Source: Alphaproteobacteria bacterium (GTDB taxonomy: Bacteria; Myxococcota_A; UBA796; GCA-2862545). From it: a DNA stretch of 64,000 bases. Below, in pieces: positions 36,127 to 45,975 of this stretch. Both the position numbers and the translations under genes were made by a program. The DNA lies in assembly GCA_020632925.1 (NCBI GenBank), contig JACKER010000023.1:1-64000 (forward strand), given 5' to 3'. Position 1 is the first letter of the stretch, and each line of letters starts with the position of its first letter. Below the pieces are notes generated by a model, which was given only the letters and a program-made list of their open reading frames with translations, was not told the origin of the DNA and did no database searches.

Positions 36127-39026
36127 GGCGCGACCTCGTAGGTGTAGGTCCGGTGAGGGGAGAGCATGGGGTGGAAGAGCCACTCGTCGAGCGGAGGTGC
36201 CGCGTCGAGCCGCTCCAGGCCCTCGCGAGCCTCCCGCGCGACGGGCAGACCGGCCTCCCGCGCGAGGGTCGACGCCGCGGTCCAAGCCTCGATCGCGTCC
36301 GAACGCACCACGTACACACGGTCGTCGCGATCGCGGAAGAAGAACCCACGTTGCCGCTCGTCCAGCCGCTCGGGCGGGGTCGAACCCTCCAGGAGCTGGG
36401 CGAAACGCTCCATCGCCTGCCCGAAGACGATGCGTGCCCGGATCCGCGTCGACGTGGAGCCAGCGGCCTCCACCGCGGCCAGCGCCTCCTGACAGGGGCG
36501 CCGCAGGGCCACCCAGGCGACCCCGGCGTCCCCGTGGGCCGGCGTGCTGCGGTCGAGCGTCTCTCGCAGCGCCACCAGCACGGTCAACTGCATCTCCGCA
36601 GCCATCTCGGAAGCCAGATCCTCGGGGACCGCGGGCTCCCGTGCCATCTTCTCCGCGCCCGCGACCCAGCTCCGAAGCCGGGCCACGTCGCCGTTGGCAG
36701 CCAACGCGCGACCGCCGCCCACCCAGGCCTTCGCGCGGACCTGGGGCGACGCTCCAGGCTCGACCACGAGGCGGGACCACCACCGGAACGCGTCCTCGGG
36801 CCGGTCGGCGTCCGCGCACGCGCCCGCGACAGCCGCCAGCAACTCGATCCGACGCTCCGACGAGGCGCGCCGCCCGAGGGCCTGACCCGCCAGCGACAGC
36901 CCCCGATCCAGGTCGCCAGCTCGCAGGCGCTCCAGCGCGGCAGACGCCAACGCGTCGCCGGCGCGCGGATCGTCCGGGCGGGCCGCTGCCCAGACTTCGT
37001 AGTGTTCCGCTGCCTCACGGAAGGTCGCGGCGTCCGACGGCGCCTCGAGCCCCACTGCCACCAACCCGTCGGCGAGCAGGAGGCGGTTGCGAACGCCGCG
37101 CTCCGTGGCGGGCTCCACCTCCACCAGCCGTCGGCGCGCCGCCACCGCCGAGCCCCGGTCCCCGACCCGGTCCCACGCCACCGCCGCGTCGTTGAGCGCA
37201 GCACCCGCGTCCTCCAGATCCCGCCAGTGCAGCCACCACTGGTAGAGCAGCAGGGCGTAGAGCTCGTCGTCCCCCGTGGCCGCCCTGCGGGCCTCCAGGT
37301 TCCGGCGCTGCGCGATCGCGAACTGCTCGGAGAGCTCGCGGCGGACCTCGGGTGACCACTCAGCGCGACGCGAGAGCTGGCGGGCACGACGCTGGTACTC
37401 CTCCCACCGCCCGAGCGTCGCGAGCTGCGCCAGTCCCTGCCGCGCGGCCTCCTCCGCGATCGCCGGCGAAGGCTCGGCCGCGAGCACCGCGAACCAGCGG
37501 CGCGCGGCGTCCTCGGCCTGCCCGCGGGCGGTCTGGACGCGGGCGGTCTCCACGAGGAGCTCCAGGGCGTGCGCGTCGGCGGTACCGAACCAGGCGACGT
37601 AGCGGTCGGCCGCGGCGAGCTGGGCTCGGCACGCCACCACCGGATCCCGTCCGGCGCGGACCGCTCGGTCGCAGAGCTCGTTGGCCACGACGGCGGCCTC
37701 GCGAGCGGCGGCGCGCAGCTCCTCCGTCGGCTCGAGCTCCCGGTACGCGGCGATGGCGTCGTCGTAGGCCGTCAGCGATCGCTCCAGCTGGCCCGCGTGC
37801 CACGCGGCGTCGCCGAGCTTGGCCAGCGTCGTCAGCGAGCGATCCTCGGGCACCGCCTCCAGCCAGACCTGGTAGAGGTCGGCCACGCCCGAGTAGACGC
37901 TCTCCGCATCGTGCCCGCCCTCACGGAGCAGGTCCGCGCGCCGGTGCCAGCCCAGCGCCGCCGACCGGACCACCTGGCCCGCCTGACGTCGCGCAGCCCC
38001 CAGCTGCTCGGGTCGATCGCGTCGCGCCTCCGCCCAGACGTTCGGCGGTCGCGGGACCGCGAGCAGCCACCGGGAGGCCTGCAGGGTCACCGCCACCGCC
38101 TCGGCGGGGTTCGCCGCGTCGAGCACCACCGTCCCCTGGACCAGCGCCGCGAGCCAGTCGGGGACCCGGTCGTCCGTGGGGTCCTGGTTGACCAGCAGCT
38201 CGGACACCATCACGGCCTCCTCGGGCTCGCCCCGCTCCATGGCGAACGTGGCCAGGTCCTCGATCAGCGTGATCTGTGCCGCGGGCTCCTCGAGGTGGAA
38301 GCGCACCCACTTCACGGCCTCCAGCGTCCCCCGCGTCTCCGCCATCCACCGCACCAGCAGCTGGCGCTCGAGCTGCATGGGGAACGCACCCGTCGCCCGC
38401 TCACCCCGTCGGAGCCCCTCCTGGATCGTCCGGTCGAGGGTCTCGATCGCGCGATCCCGCTCGTCGAGCGACCACCACGCCTGCGCGAGCCGGAAGCGCG
38501 AGGTGAGTCCGCCGCTCGCCGGGTCGTCCCACGGGAGGCTCGTGGCCTTGAGGTACTCGAGGAGCGCCGGTCGCAGCTCGCCGGTGGTGTGGAGCAGGTC
38601 GCCCAGCAACAGATGCGCGTCCCGAGCCTCGGGCGAGGCCGGGGCCTGGGCGATGAGTCGACGCAGGGCCCCGATGGCGACCGCGTCGTCGCCGGAGGCC
38701 TGCCCCAGATCGGCCACGCACCACAGCGCCTCGGGCGCTCGCCCCGGCTGGTCCGCGAGCCCGAGCCACAGGTCCATGGCCCTGCGTCGCAGCGCGTCGG
38801 CTTGCGGTCGGACGCGGTCCAGGTCGTCCGCCGTGCCCTCCACCAGGTTGGCCTGCGCGCCATAGTTCATCGCGAGCCGCCGTTGGAGCTCGGTCCGCGC
38901 GGCGGCATCGAGCGACGGCGACGCGAGACGCTGCTCGGCGTTGGCGATGCTGTCCCGGAGCACCGTGAGGTCCGTGTCCATCCCGCACGACGCGGCGATG
39001 GCGGAGCCCGCGAGCCACCCGATCAC
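36123..39026 (-). CDS. Large TPR-repeat lipoprotein
   Basis: The 967-aa protein has a lipobox-type leader (MIGWLAGSAIAASC) and then consists almost entirely of helical repeats of TPR type (e.g. AIGALRRLIAQAPASPEARDAHLLLGDLLHTTGELRPALLEYLKAT; DAARRWFAVLAAEPSPAIAEEAARQG). The start is put at GTG 39026, which overlaps the stop of the beta-helix gene; in-frame GTGs at 39029 and 39044 are alternatives. It probably acts as a scaffold under the outer membrane. The last ~120 residues break the repeat and may form a separate domain. Confidence 0.72.
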   Translation of the reverse strand: MIGWLAGSAIAASCGMDTDLTVLRDSIANAEQRLASPSLDAAARTELQRRLAMNYGAQANLVEGTADDLDRVRPQADALRRRAMDLWLGLADQPGRAPEALWCVADLGQASGDDAVAIGALRRLIAQAPASPEARDAHLLLGDLLHTTGELRPALLEYLKATSLPWDDPASGGLTSRFRLAQAWWSLDERDRAIETLDRTIQEGLRRGERATGAFPMQLERQLLVRWMAETRGTLEAVKWVRFHLEEPAAQITLIEDLATFAMERGEPEEAVMVSELLVNQDPTDDRVPDWLAALVQGTVVLDAANPAEAVAVTLQASRWLLAVPRPPNVWAEARRDRPEQLGAARRQAGQVVRSAALGWHRRADLLREGGHDAESVYSGVADLYQVWLEAVPEDRSLTTLAKLGDAAWHAGQLERSLTAYDDAIAAYRELEPTEELRAAAREAAVVANELCDRAVRAGRDPVVACRAQLAAADRYVAWFGTADAHALELLVETARVQTARGQAEDAARRWFAVLAAEPSPAIAEEAARQGLAQLATLGRWEEYQRRARQLSRRAEWSPEVRRELSEQFAIAQRRNLEARRAATGDDELYALLLYQWWLHWRDLEDAGAALNDAAVAWDRVGDRGSAVAARRRLVEVEPATERGVRNRLLLADGLVAVGLEAPSDAATFREAAEHYEVWAAARPDDPRAGDALASAALERLRAGDLDRGLSLAGQALGRRASSERRIELLAAVAGACADADRPEDAFRWWSRLVVEPGASPQVRAKAWVGGGRALAANGDVARLRSWVAGAEKMAREPAVPEDLASEMAAEMQLTVLVALRETLDRSTPAHGDAGVAWVALRRPCQEALAAVEAAGSTSTRIRARIVFGQAMERFAQLLEGSTPPERLDERQRGFFFRDRDDRVYVVRSDAIEAWTAASTLAREAGLPVAREAREGLERLDAAPPLDEWLFHPMLSPHRTYTYEVAP

Positions 39027-42000
39027 CACGGGTAGTTGCTCCACCCCGATGCGCCGTCACCATACGCACCGGGATCGATCACGTCACCCAGATTCTCGAT
39101 GCCGTGCCTCCACGCCTTGCAGGAAAACTGTTCCCCCTGGCGCTCACGCACATTGAACGCGTCCCAGTTGTGGTTCGGAAGGCCAAAGACCTGGTCCCGA
39201 TCGAACCACAGATCATCGTCATATGGAGGTCCCAAGTCTGCATCAGGAAACACATCAACAATCCCATTGACCCCCTGACAATCCGATGGCACCCCATTGC
39301 CGCTGGTACAACCCCCACCGTTGGGGCACCACATGTTCGTACTGGAGTACGACGCCGTTTCCCAGTTGCATCGCGCCCACCCATCGAGACACTGCCAGGA
39401 ACCGCCTTCACCCTGGGTCGCTCCACAGTCACCATCGCCCCACTTCCACTGGCTCGAGGCATCGAACAGGTTGCAGTAGACCCTGTGCCCTCCGAGATTG
39501 GCCAGGTAAGCCATGCTTACCTCGCCCGCTGGGTTTGGCGTATCCGTGTCGTGCATCTCTGCGACGACATTCCCCGCCACACGTGCGTCTGTCGCGTTCG
39601 AGAAGATGGCATAGTTGGCTTGGCTGTCGTAGAACGTCACATGATGGATGCGCTCGTTCGATACGGCGTCCAAAGCGACCACCGCTCCCAGGTCCTGAAA
39701 GTTGCACTCCAACCGGTTCGCATCCTCCGCCGCTGCACCGTTGAGCTGGCCGAAGTCCGGGTCCCTGGTTCCATTGAAGACGACATGATGCAGGTCGACC
39801 AATCCAGCGGACTCCACCACGACAGCACTACCGAGCGTATCCTCGAACTCGGAGAACTGAATCGAGAGGTTGTCGCCGGATGCCATGTGCAGTGCGCCCG
39901 CCTGCCACCAGGATGATGCGCTCAAGGTACAGGTCGATGGAACCGGAATTTCGACAGGTGCCGCGCGGTTGTCCAGGAACCGACTCTGTTCGATCACGAG
40001 ACTCGACACCGATGCGAAGATGGCGCCCCCTCCCGGCGCACCGTTTCCTTCGAACGAGATCTGATGCAGCCCCTGGTCTTTCGTGAGATCCGTGTGGTCG
40101 AGGTACAGCGCACCCCCTTCCGCGCCCGCGCCGAAACTTCGTATGAAGGCACCAGGCCGAACGCCGAACAGCTCCATCTGGTTCACGTAGGTGGCCGCCA
40201 CGGCCCCTCCACGTGCGGGTAGCGCGAACGAGCCACGGCCGGGACCCAGCAACGAACTCACGCCGAGCCCGAGCTCGGCCAATCCCGACGCGAAGACGAC
40301 GCCTCCGGCGCCCGCAGCGTGGTCGGGTTCACTGGGCAGCTGACCGAGCTGGTCGAGAAGAGGCTGCTGGGTGTCGACAGGAAGGACGCCGACACCACCG
40401 GCCATCTCATCGATCCGGATGGAACCTCCTCCCGTCAAGAACATCCCACCGCCACGCGCGCCGGCGTCGTTACCATTGAGCTCGGCAAGCCGGATGTGCT
40501 GCGGAGCGTCACTAGCCTGGACGGCCACGTAGGCTCCACCACCATCACCGGTGGAGGCCCGGTTGCCGGTCGCGAGCAACCTCTCCAGAAGGAGCGTGTC
40601 GGCGAGGATGAAGGCGCCACCGCCGTCAGTTGCGCCATTGTCGTGCAGGTACAGCTCGCACCCGCCCGTCGGGCAAACATCCAATACGTCGGCCAGCAAC
40701 CCGCCACCGCGACCGTCAGCTTCGTTGTGGAGGAAACCAACTCCGTCCATCTCGACCAGGGTCTCCAGGGGACCCAGATAGGCGCCGCCGCCGTCACCCG
40801 TGACGCGACACCCCTGAACCACCACACCGGTCATCGTGAGCTGACCACTTCCCGCCACGGCGATGCCGCCGCCGTCCCTTGCGACAGCGGGACCGTCCCC
40901 ACAATCCACCTTGGTCGAGACAGCGAGGTTGCCGGTGAACGTGGCAGCCAGGGTTCCACCGCGACCGTTGTTCGAAGTGTTGGCGTCGATGGGATCGCCC
41001 GTTCCACCAGCGATGTCCACCTCGCTGGTCGGAGCGCCCGCCCTCTGGTCGGAGACGAGGTAGAGCGCGCCACCGTCACCGGTGGTCGCGTGGTTTCCCC
41101 TCGCTACCAGACCCTTCACCGACGTGAGCTCGGTCGTCACGACGTAGCCGCCTCCACCCGTCGGCGCGTCGTTTTCAGTCAGCTGAACCAGCTGCCCGTC
41201 CGTCGTCTGGACCTTCGCCGCCACCAGGTCCAGCGCGCCCCCGCGGGCGCCGGCGTGGTTCGCCTGGAGATCGAGCGCACCGAGGCGAACACTTCCCCCC
41301 GTCACGTTCTCGATGGTGCCCATGGTCGCCGAGACCGCCCCGCCACCCTCGGACGCGCTGTTGTTCGCCAACGGGCACACCGCGGATTCGCACAACCGCA
41401 GCTCCCCGCCACCCTGCACGACCAACGCACCTCCACTGCCCGCGTCCGCATGGTTCCGTCGGGCTTCCAGCCCTTCGATCGATACCACTGAGGCGCCCGA
41501 GGTGGTGGGGAGGAGGGTGATGGCCATGGCGCCACCCGATGTGCCGGCAACGCTGTCGGTCAGCACAAGGTCGCGCGCGGTGATGGTGGACCCCGCCAGG
41601 TCCAGGACACCACCAGCACCCACAGCGGTATTTCCCTCTTCATTCGTGTCGATGCCCTCCATCACGACGCTCGAGGTACCAATCACCTGGAACAGTCCTC
41701 CGTCCTGTCCCGCGTGGTTGGCAGACCCGACGACGCTGGCGATGTTCACCGTGTCGCCGGTCACCGTCGCCCCACCGCCACCACCTCTGGTGGCGTAATT
41801 GAGACGGAAGGACCCAGAAAGGTCAACCGAGGTCCCAGCCAGTAGAGAAGCACCGCCGCCATCGAATTGAGCCGTGTTGTTCTCCCAACTACCCCCTACC
41901 GTCAGGTCGGAGTTCACGACCACACGCAGGCCACCACCACTGGCACCCGAGACGTTGTCCTGGAACGCGGCGACCACATTGGCCGATCCCCCCACGATCA

Positions 42001-44065
42001 TGGCACCACCGCCGTCTACACCAGCGCCGTTCAGCCGGAAGCTCGTGCCGTCACCAATCGTGGCTGAGGGCGTGTTGCAGGAGAGCCCTCCACCGGACCC
42101 CACCGCGGTGTTTCCCGAGAAGCCGACCCGGATCGCCCGGAGACCAGGACCGAAGACGTAGCCCCCTCCACCATCACCCCCCAGCGCGTGGTTGGTCGAA
42201 ACGATCAACCCATCCAGCGTGGTGTCGCCGATGAGGTGGAAGCCGCCACCGGATCCTGCAGCCCAGTTCTCGTCCAACGTCAGGCCGGTCAAGTAGACCT
42301 CGTTGGCTGAGACGCGTAGCCCGCCACCGTCGGAGGTCGAGTGGTTCACCCACGCGCCTCCACCCGTCATCGTCACCGAGGGCGCGGTGAGGTTCGCTCC
42401 TCCACCTGCGTCGCCCTCGTTGTCCTCGAGCACGACGTCGGTGAGCGTGATGGGACCGTCCGCGGAGACGGTGAGCCCGCCGGCACCCAGCCCGCCGACA
42501 TTGCCCGAGAAGACCGACGAGGACAGGTCGAGCGGCCCCTCGAGGTAGGCCACCAGCGCTCCCCCGTCGACCGCGTCGATGTCGTCGAACGTCAGGTCCG
42601 ACAGGGTCGCCGCGCCCCCCTCGATCCACAGGCCACCCTCGCGGCCCACGCCTCCTTCGAACGTGACCCCGGTGACGACAACGCTGTCGTCCGCCTCCTG
42701 GGACACCCTCAGGAAGCGATCGCCGTCGCCCTGCAGGACCACTCCGGCCGCACGACCCTCGAGCGTGAACGGCCCCGGTGCACCGCCGAAGGGTGCGTCG
42801 ACCACCAGCGACTCGGCATAGGTCCCGGGCTCGACGGTGATCACACGGCAGACGGGATCCACCGCCATCTGCGCCAGAGCGTCGCCAACCCGCGCGTACG
42901 GCGCCTCCTCGGTACCGTTCGCGGCATCGTCACACACCGTCGCCACGGGATCGCACAGCGCGTCCGCGCCGGTGGCCTCGTCCACCACCAGCACCCGCAG
43001 GTTGCCGCGGCGCTCGAAGCCGTCGTACCCGTCGCCGTCACAGTCCTGGTCGCGCTCGTCGCAGAGCTCGGCCGCGCCGACGTGCACCCCGATCCTCCCG
43101 TCGTCGCAGTCGCTGACGGGCGTGTCCCTCACGGGCTCGAACCAGGGTTGCGCGGGATCGTCGATCGCGTCCACCAGCTCGTCGACGAGCTCACGCGCCG
43201 TGCGGCCGGTCAACTCGTTGACGATGGCTCCACACACCGCCTCGCAATCTCCCCAGCCGGACGCCGCCTGCCCATCACTGTCCACATCCACGAGCGGGCC
43301 TTCCGAACAGTCGTCGTCGAACCCGTCGTAGGCGCGCAGCGCGCAGGTGCAGGCACCGTACGACGTCGTCTCGGCTTCGTTCACGTCGGGGTGGATGTCC
43401 TCGTAGCAGTCGTTGCAGTCCCCTCCGACGCCCGCGAACCCGTCGCCGTCGTAGTCCGGCACGTCGACCTCGCCGTCGCAGTCGTTGTCGATGCCGTCCG
43501 ACGCCCAGGCCGGCGGGAGGAGCTCGTGGCGGGCGAACACGCCCTTCTCGCTGCTGATGAGATCTCGCCAGCTACATGAGCTCTCGTCCAGCTGCAGCTC
43601 GCCCTGGTCCAACCCCTCCTGGTCCTGCAGCGAGAGCTCCCACGGCAGGGGGTTCCCCAAGTCGTCCAGCTCAGCGCCCACGTCGGTGTTCGGGTGACCC
43701 AGCGGGTGCACCAGCGCGCCGTCTCGTGCGGGAGCGTCGTTGCAGTCACCGTAGTGCCAGGCCTCGACGTGCGCGGCGTAGGTCCCGAGCTCGGGCGCGG
43801 CTCGCTCCGCGCAGTATCCGTCCCAGAACCCGCCCAGCTCCCCCAGCAGGAGGAACGGCGGACCTCCTGCGTCCTCGCCGAGGCAGCGCTCGTCCCACCA
43901 CCCGTCGCAGTCCAGGTCGCCCGCGACCGTCGGGTCGGTCGGGTCGCAGTCGAACGCGTCGGGGACCCCGTCGCCGTCGAGGTCGGCGAGGCGGTCGGAG
44001 ACCAGGTGCTCCTCGCTCGAGCAGGACCCGAGCAGGGCCAGGGAGGCGATGACCAGAGCCCTCAC
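39023..44065 (-). CDS. Giant lipoprotein with metal-binding motifs and polymorphic beta-helix
   Basis: The 1680-aa protein has a lipoprotein signal (LALLGSCSSEE) and TSP3/MopE-like Asp motifs (DLDGDGVPDAFDCDPTDPTVAGDLDCDGWWD, DGDGFAGVGGDCNDCYEDIHPDVNEAE). From about residue 380 to 1480 it forms a right-handed beta-helix with Gly-Gly and Asn-rich rungs like polymorphic outer-membrane protein repeats (FSGNVGGLGAGGLTV, LTDVVLEDNEGDAGGGANL). The C-terminal end is Cys/Trp-rich. The GTG start overlaps the caspase gene stop. The 3' 1.2 kb is less GC-rich, hinting at a mosaic origin. It is probably a surface-exposed adhesin or shield in the same operon as an exported caspase. Confidence 0.75.
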   Translation of the reverse strand: MRALVIASLALLGSCSSEEHLVSDRLADLDGDGVPDAFDCDPTDPTVAGDLDCDGWWDERCLGEDAGGPPFLLLGELGGFWDGYCAERAAPELGTYAAHVEAWHYGDCNDAPARDGALVHPLGHPNTDVGAELDDLGNPLPWELSLQDQEGLDQGELQLDESSCSWRDLISSEKGVFARHELLPPAWASDGIDNDCDGEVDVPDYDGDGFAGVGGDCNDCYEDIHPDVNEAETTSYGACTCALRAYDGFDDDCSEGPLVDVDSDGQAASGWGDCEAVCGAIVNELTGRTARELVDELVDAIDDPAQPWFEPVRDTPVSDCDDGRIGVHVGAAELCDERDQDCDGDGYDGFERRGNLRVLVVDEATGADALCDPVATVCDDAANGTEEAPYARVGDALAQMAVDPVCRVITVEPGTYAESLVVDAPFGGAPGPFTLEGRAAGVVLQGDGDRFLRVSQEADDSVVVTGVTFEGGVGREGGLWIEGGAATLSDLTFDDIDAVDGGALVAYLEGPLDLSSSVFSGNVGGLGAGGLTVSADGPITLTDVVLEDNEGDAGGGANLTAPSVTMTGGGAWVNHSTSDGGGLRVSANEVYLTGLTLDENWAAGSGGGFHLIGDTTLDGLIVSTNHALGGDGGGGYVFGPGLRAIRVGFSGNTAVGSGGGLSCNTPSATIGDGTSFRLNGAGVDGGGAMIVGGSANVVAAFQDNVSGASGGGLRVVVNSDLTVGGSWENNTAQFDGGGASLLAGTSVDLSGSFRLNYATRGGGGGATVTGDTVNIASVVGSANHAGQDGGLFQVIGTSSVVMEGIDTNEEGNTAVGAGGVLDLAGSTITARDLVLTDSVAGTSGGAMAITLLPTTSGASVVSIEGLEARRNHADAGSGGALVVQGGGELRLCESAVCPLANNSASEGGGAVSATMGTIENVTGGSVRLGALDLQANHAGARGGALDLVAAKVQTTDGQLVQLTENDAPTGGGGYVVTTELTSVKGLVARGNHATTGDGGALYLVSDQRAGAPTSEVDIAGGTGDPIDANTSNNGRGGTLAATFTGNLAVSTKVDCGDGPAVARDGGGIAVAGSGQLTMTGVVVQGCRVTGDGGGAYLGPLETLVEMDGVGFLHNEADGRGGGLLADVLDVCPTGGCELYLHDNGATDGGGAFILADTLLLERLLATGNRASTGDGGGAYVAVQASDAPQHIRLAELNGNDAGARGGGMFLTGGGSIRIDEMAGGVGVLPVDTQQPLLDQLGQLPSEPDHAAGAGGVVFASGLAELGLGVSSLLGPGRGSFALPARGGAVAATYVNQMELFGVRPGAFIRSFGAGAEGGALYLDHTDLTKDQGLHQISFEGNGAPGGGAIFASVSSLVIEQSRFLDNRAAPVEIPVPSTCTLSASSWWQAGALHMASGDNLSIQFSEFEDTLGSAVVVESAGLVDLHHVVFNGTRDPDFGQLNGAAAEDANRLECNFQDLGAVVALDAVSNERIHHVTFYDSQANYAIFSNATDARVAGNVVAEMHDTDTPNPAGEVSMAYLANLGGHRVYCNLFDASSQWKWGDGDCGATQGEGGSWQCLDGWARCNWETASYSSTNMWCPNGGGCTSGNGVPSDCQGVNGIVDVFPDADLGPPYDDDLWFDRDQVFGLPNHNWDAFNVRERQGEQFSCKAWRHGIENLGDVIDPGAYGDGASGWSNYPW

Positions 44066-45975
44066 AGCGACCACCTCCCGAGATCCACCGCGACGGTGGC
44101 CTCGAACGACGTGTACGGCCGAACGTCCCAGGCGGTCGGATCCGAGCCACCGACGCCGACGATGCGCACGAAGTCCCGCAGCACGCCGGCACCGAACTCG
44201 AGGTCGGGACCCGGCCGCACTACCGCCAGGCCCACCCCACCCCACATCGTCCACGGCGTGTCGTCGTCCTTCGGGAGGTTCGACGAGGGGAAGGTCTCGA
44301 CCGCGCTCGCCGACACCCGCAGGACGCCGAGGCCACCCGTCGCGGTGCCGAGGTAGCTGCGGCTCCCGAGGTAGCCCGACAGGCCGGCACCCAGCAGCCC
44401 CCGGGCCAGCAGCAGGTTCGCGGGTTCGCCCGAGACCTGGGCGCGCGGCGTGAACCCGAGCTGCTCCCGAGCCTCGACGTGGAGCGGACCGAGCAGGTGG
44501 AGCCTCTCCGTCGCGCCCGCGGAGACGACGTTCCACCGCTCCACGCCGCGCTCGCGGAGCCAGGCGACGAGCTCCGCCTCCCCCTCGGGGGCCGCGGCCA
44601 CGTCCGCCTCCTCGATCCGACCGTAGGCAGCGACGCTCTGGTACCCCAGTCCGACGGACACCGACGCCATCCGGCCCACCCGGCGGCTGCCGTAGGGGAG
44701 GTGGTGACGGGAGAACAACCCTTCCTCGGCCTGGGTTCGCTCGAGGTACCGCGCGAGGCGCTCCGGCTCGCCCGACAGCGGGCGCGGATCGTCGCCCAAT
44801 CCGGACAGCACGCGGGCGTCGGTGATGGGCGACCAGTCCTCGCGGACGAGCGCCGTCGGGTCCCACGCGGGGAGGTACACGAGGTCGAGCTGGGGAGGCT
44901 CGTCACCGAGCGGGAGGACGAGCTTGCGCCGCCCTGCGCCCGCCGCGTTGACCTCGGCGATGGCGCGCCCCTCCCCGTCCGCGAAGAGCAGCCGCGCGGC
45001 GGCGTCCGCGGGGACGTCCACCGTGAGCGCGTGGCGCGCCTGACGCGTGTCGAGCAACACCCGGTCCGGGTGGGCACCCGGAGCTTCGGGTCGGCCGGTG
45101 AACTGGCCCGAGCGCTCCGTGTGGAGCCAGAAGAAGTCCGCCATCTCGGCGAACGTGATGCGGCCGTCCCGATCCTGATCGGCGGCTCCCGAGAGGCCGG
45201 ACAACATCACGTGGGTCAGGATGCCCGACTGGAGGTCCGGCTCCTCGAGCAGCGTGTTCACCGACTTGAACACGGCGATGCCCGGCTGCCCGCGCACGAC
45301 GTGGGGCAGGTCGCGCGCCGGCTCCACCATCACGGCCCCGGTCGACGGGTCCATCCCGGTGCCGAAGCAGGCGTCGAGAACCACCACCACGAGGTCCGCA
45401 TTCATCCCGCGGAGCGCCTCTGTGAACGTCGACGCGGGAAGGACGGCATCCTCGAGCATCAGGCCGGCCGCCGAGCCGTGTCCGGAGAAGAAGACGAACA
45501 CCACGTCCTCCGCACGGCCGACACGGTGCGTCTCCTCCGACCACACATCGACGTCCACCGTGCAGTCCGAGCGCGTCGCGCCGCGCAGCCGCGCGATCCG
45601 ACACCCCGTCTGTGCGAGTGCCTCGAGCACGCCCTCGCGCGTCGGCGCAGACCGCTCGACGCCGCTGTCGGGCGCGGTGTCGGCGTCCGGGATCAGCGTG
45701 GTGATCAGTCCGGGGCTCGCGTACGACAGCGCGAACCGCTCGAAGCGCAGCGCGTCACCTCGCGTGTGCAGCAGTCGCGTGGCGCTCGCGTCGGCGGTCG
45801 CGTACGCCTCGGTGGTCTCGCGCACGACGCGCACCGCCTTCGCAGAAGAGCCCGGGTTCGCCGAGGCGACCGCGCTCCCCAGGTCCGGAGGCACGTCGTC
45901 GTGGGCGATGATCACCGCGTGGACCCGGATGGACGAGGCCCACGCGCTCAGGGTCAGGCCGAGCCACGCGATCAT
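44062..45975 (-). CDS. Exported caspase-fold (C14) protease with EF-hand loop
   Basis: The 637-aa protein has a signal peptide (MIAWLGLTLSAWAS) and a C14 caspase-like domain with the dyad His166 (FSGHG) and Cys203 (VLDACFG). At residues 266-277 it has a canonical 12-residue EF-hand loop (Asp266, Asp268, Asp270, Gly271, Glu277), suggesting Ca2+ control. The C-terminal ~350 residues form a beta-rich region ending in strands like an outer-membrane anchor. The ATG overlaps the upstream stop. It should cleave after basic residues, as bacterial orthocaspases/metacaspases do; that is a family expectation. Extracytoplasmic placement is inferred from the leader. Confidence 0.82.
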   Translation of the reverse strand: MIAWLGLTLSAWASSIRVHAVIIAHDDVPPDLGSAVASANPGSSAKAVRVVRETTEAYATADASATRLLHTRGDALRFERFALSYASPGLITTLIPDADTAPDSGVERSAPTREGVLEALAQTGCRIARLRGATRSDCTVDVDVWSEETHRVGRAEDVVFVFFSGHGSAAGLMLEDAVLPASTFTEALRGMNADLVVVVLDACFGTGMDPSTGAVMVEPARDLPHVVRGQPGIAVFKSVNTLLEEPDLQSGILTHVMLSGLSGAADQDRDGRITFAEMADFFWLHTERSGQFTGRPEAPGAHPDRVLLDTRQARHALTVDVPADAAARLLFADGEGRAIAEVNAAGAGRRKLVLPLGDEPPQLDLVYLPAWDPTALVREDWSPITDARVLSGLGDDPRPLSGEPERLARYLERTQAEEGLFSRHHLPYGSRRVGRMASVSVGLGYQSVAAYGRIEEADVAAAPEGEAELVAWLRERGVERWNVVSAGATERLHLLGPLHVEAREQLGFTPRAQVSGEPANLLLARGLLGAGLSGYLGSRSYLGTATGGLGVLRVSASAVETFPSSNLPKDDDTPWTMWGGVGLAVVRPGPDLEFGAGVLRDFVRIVGVGGSDPTAWDVRPYTSFEATVAVDLGRWSL

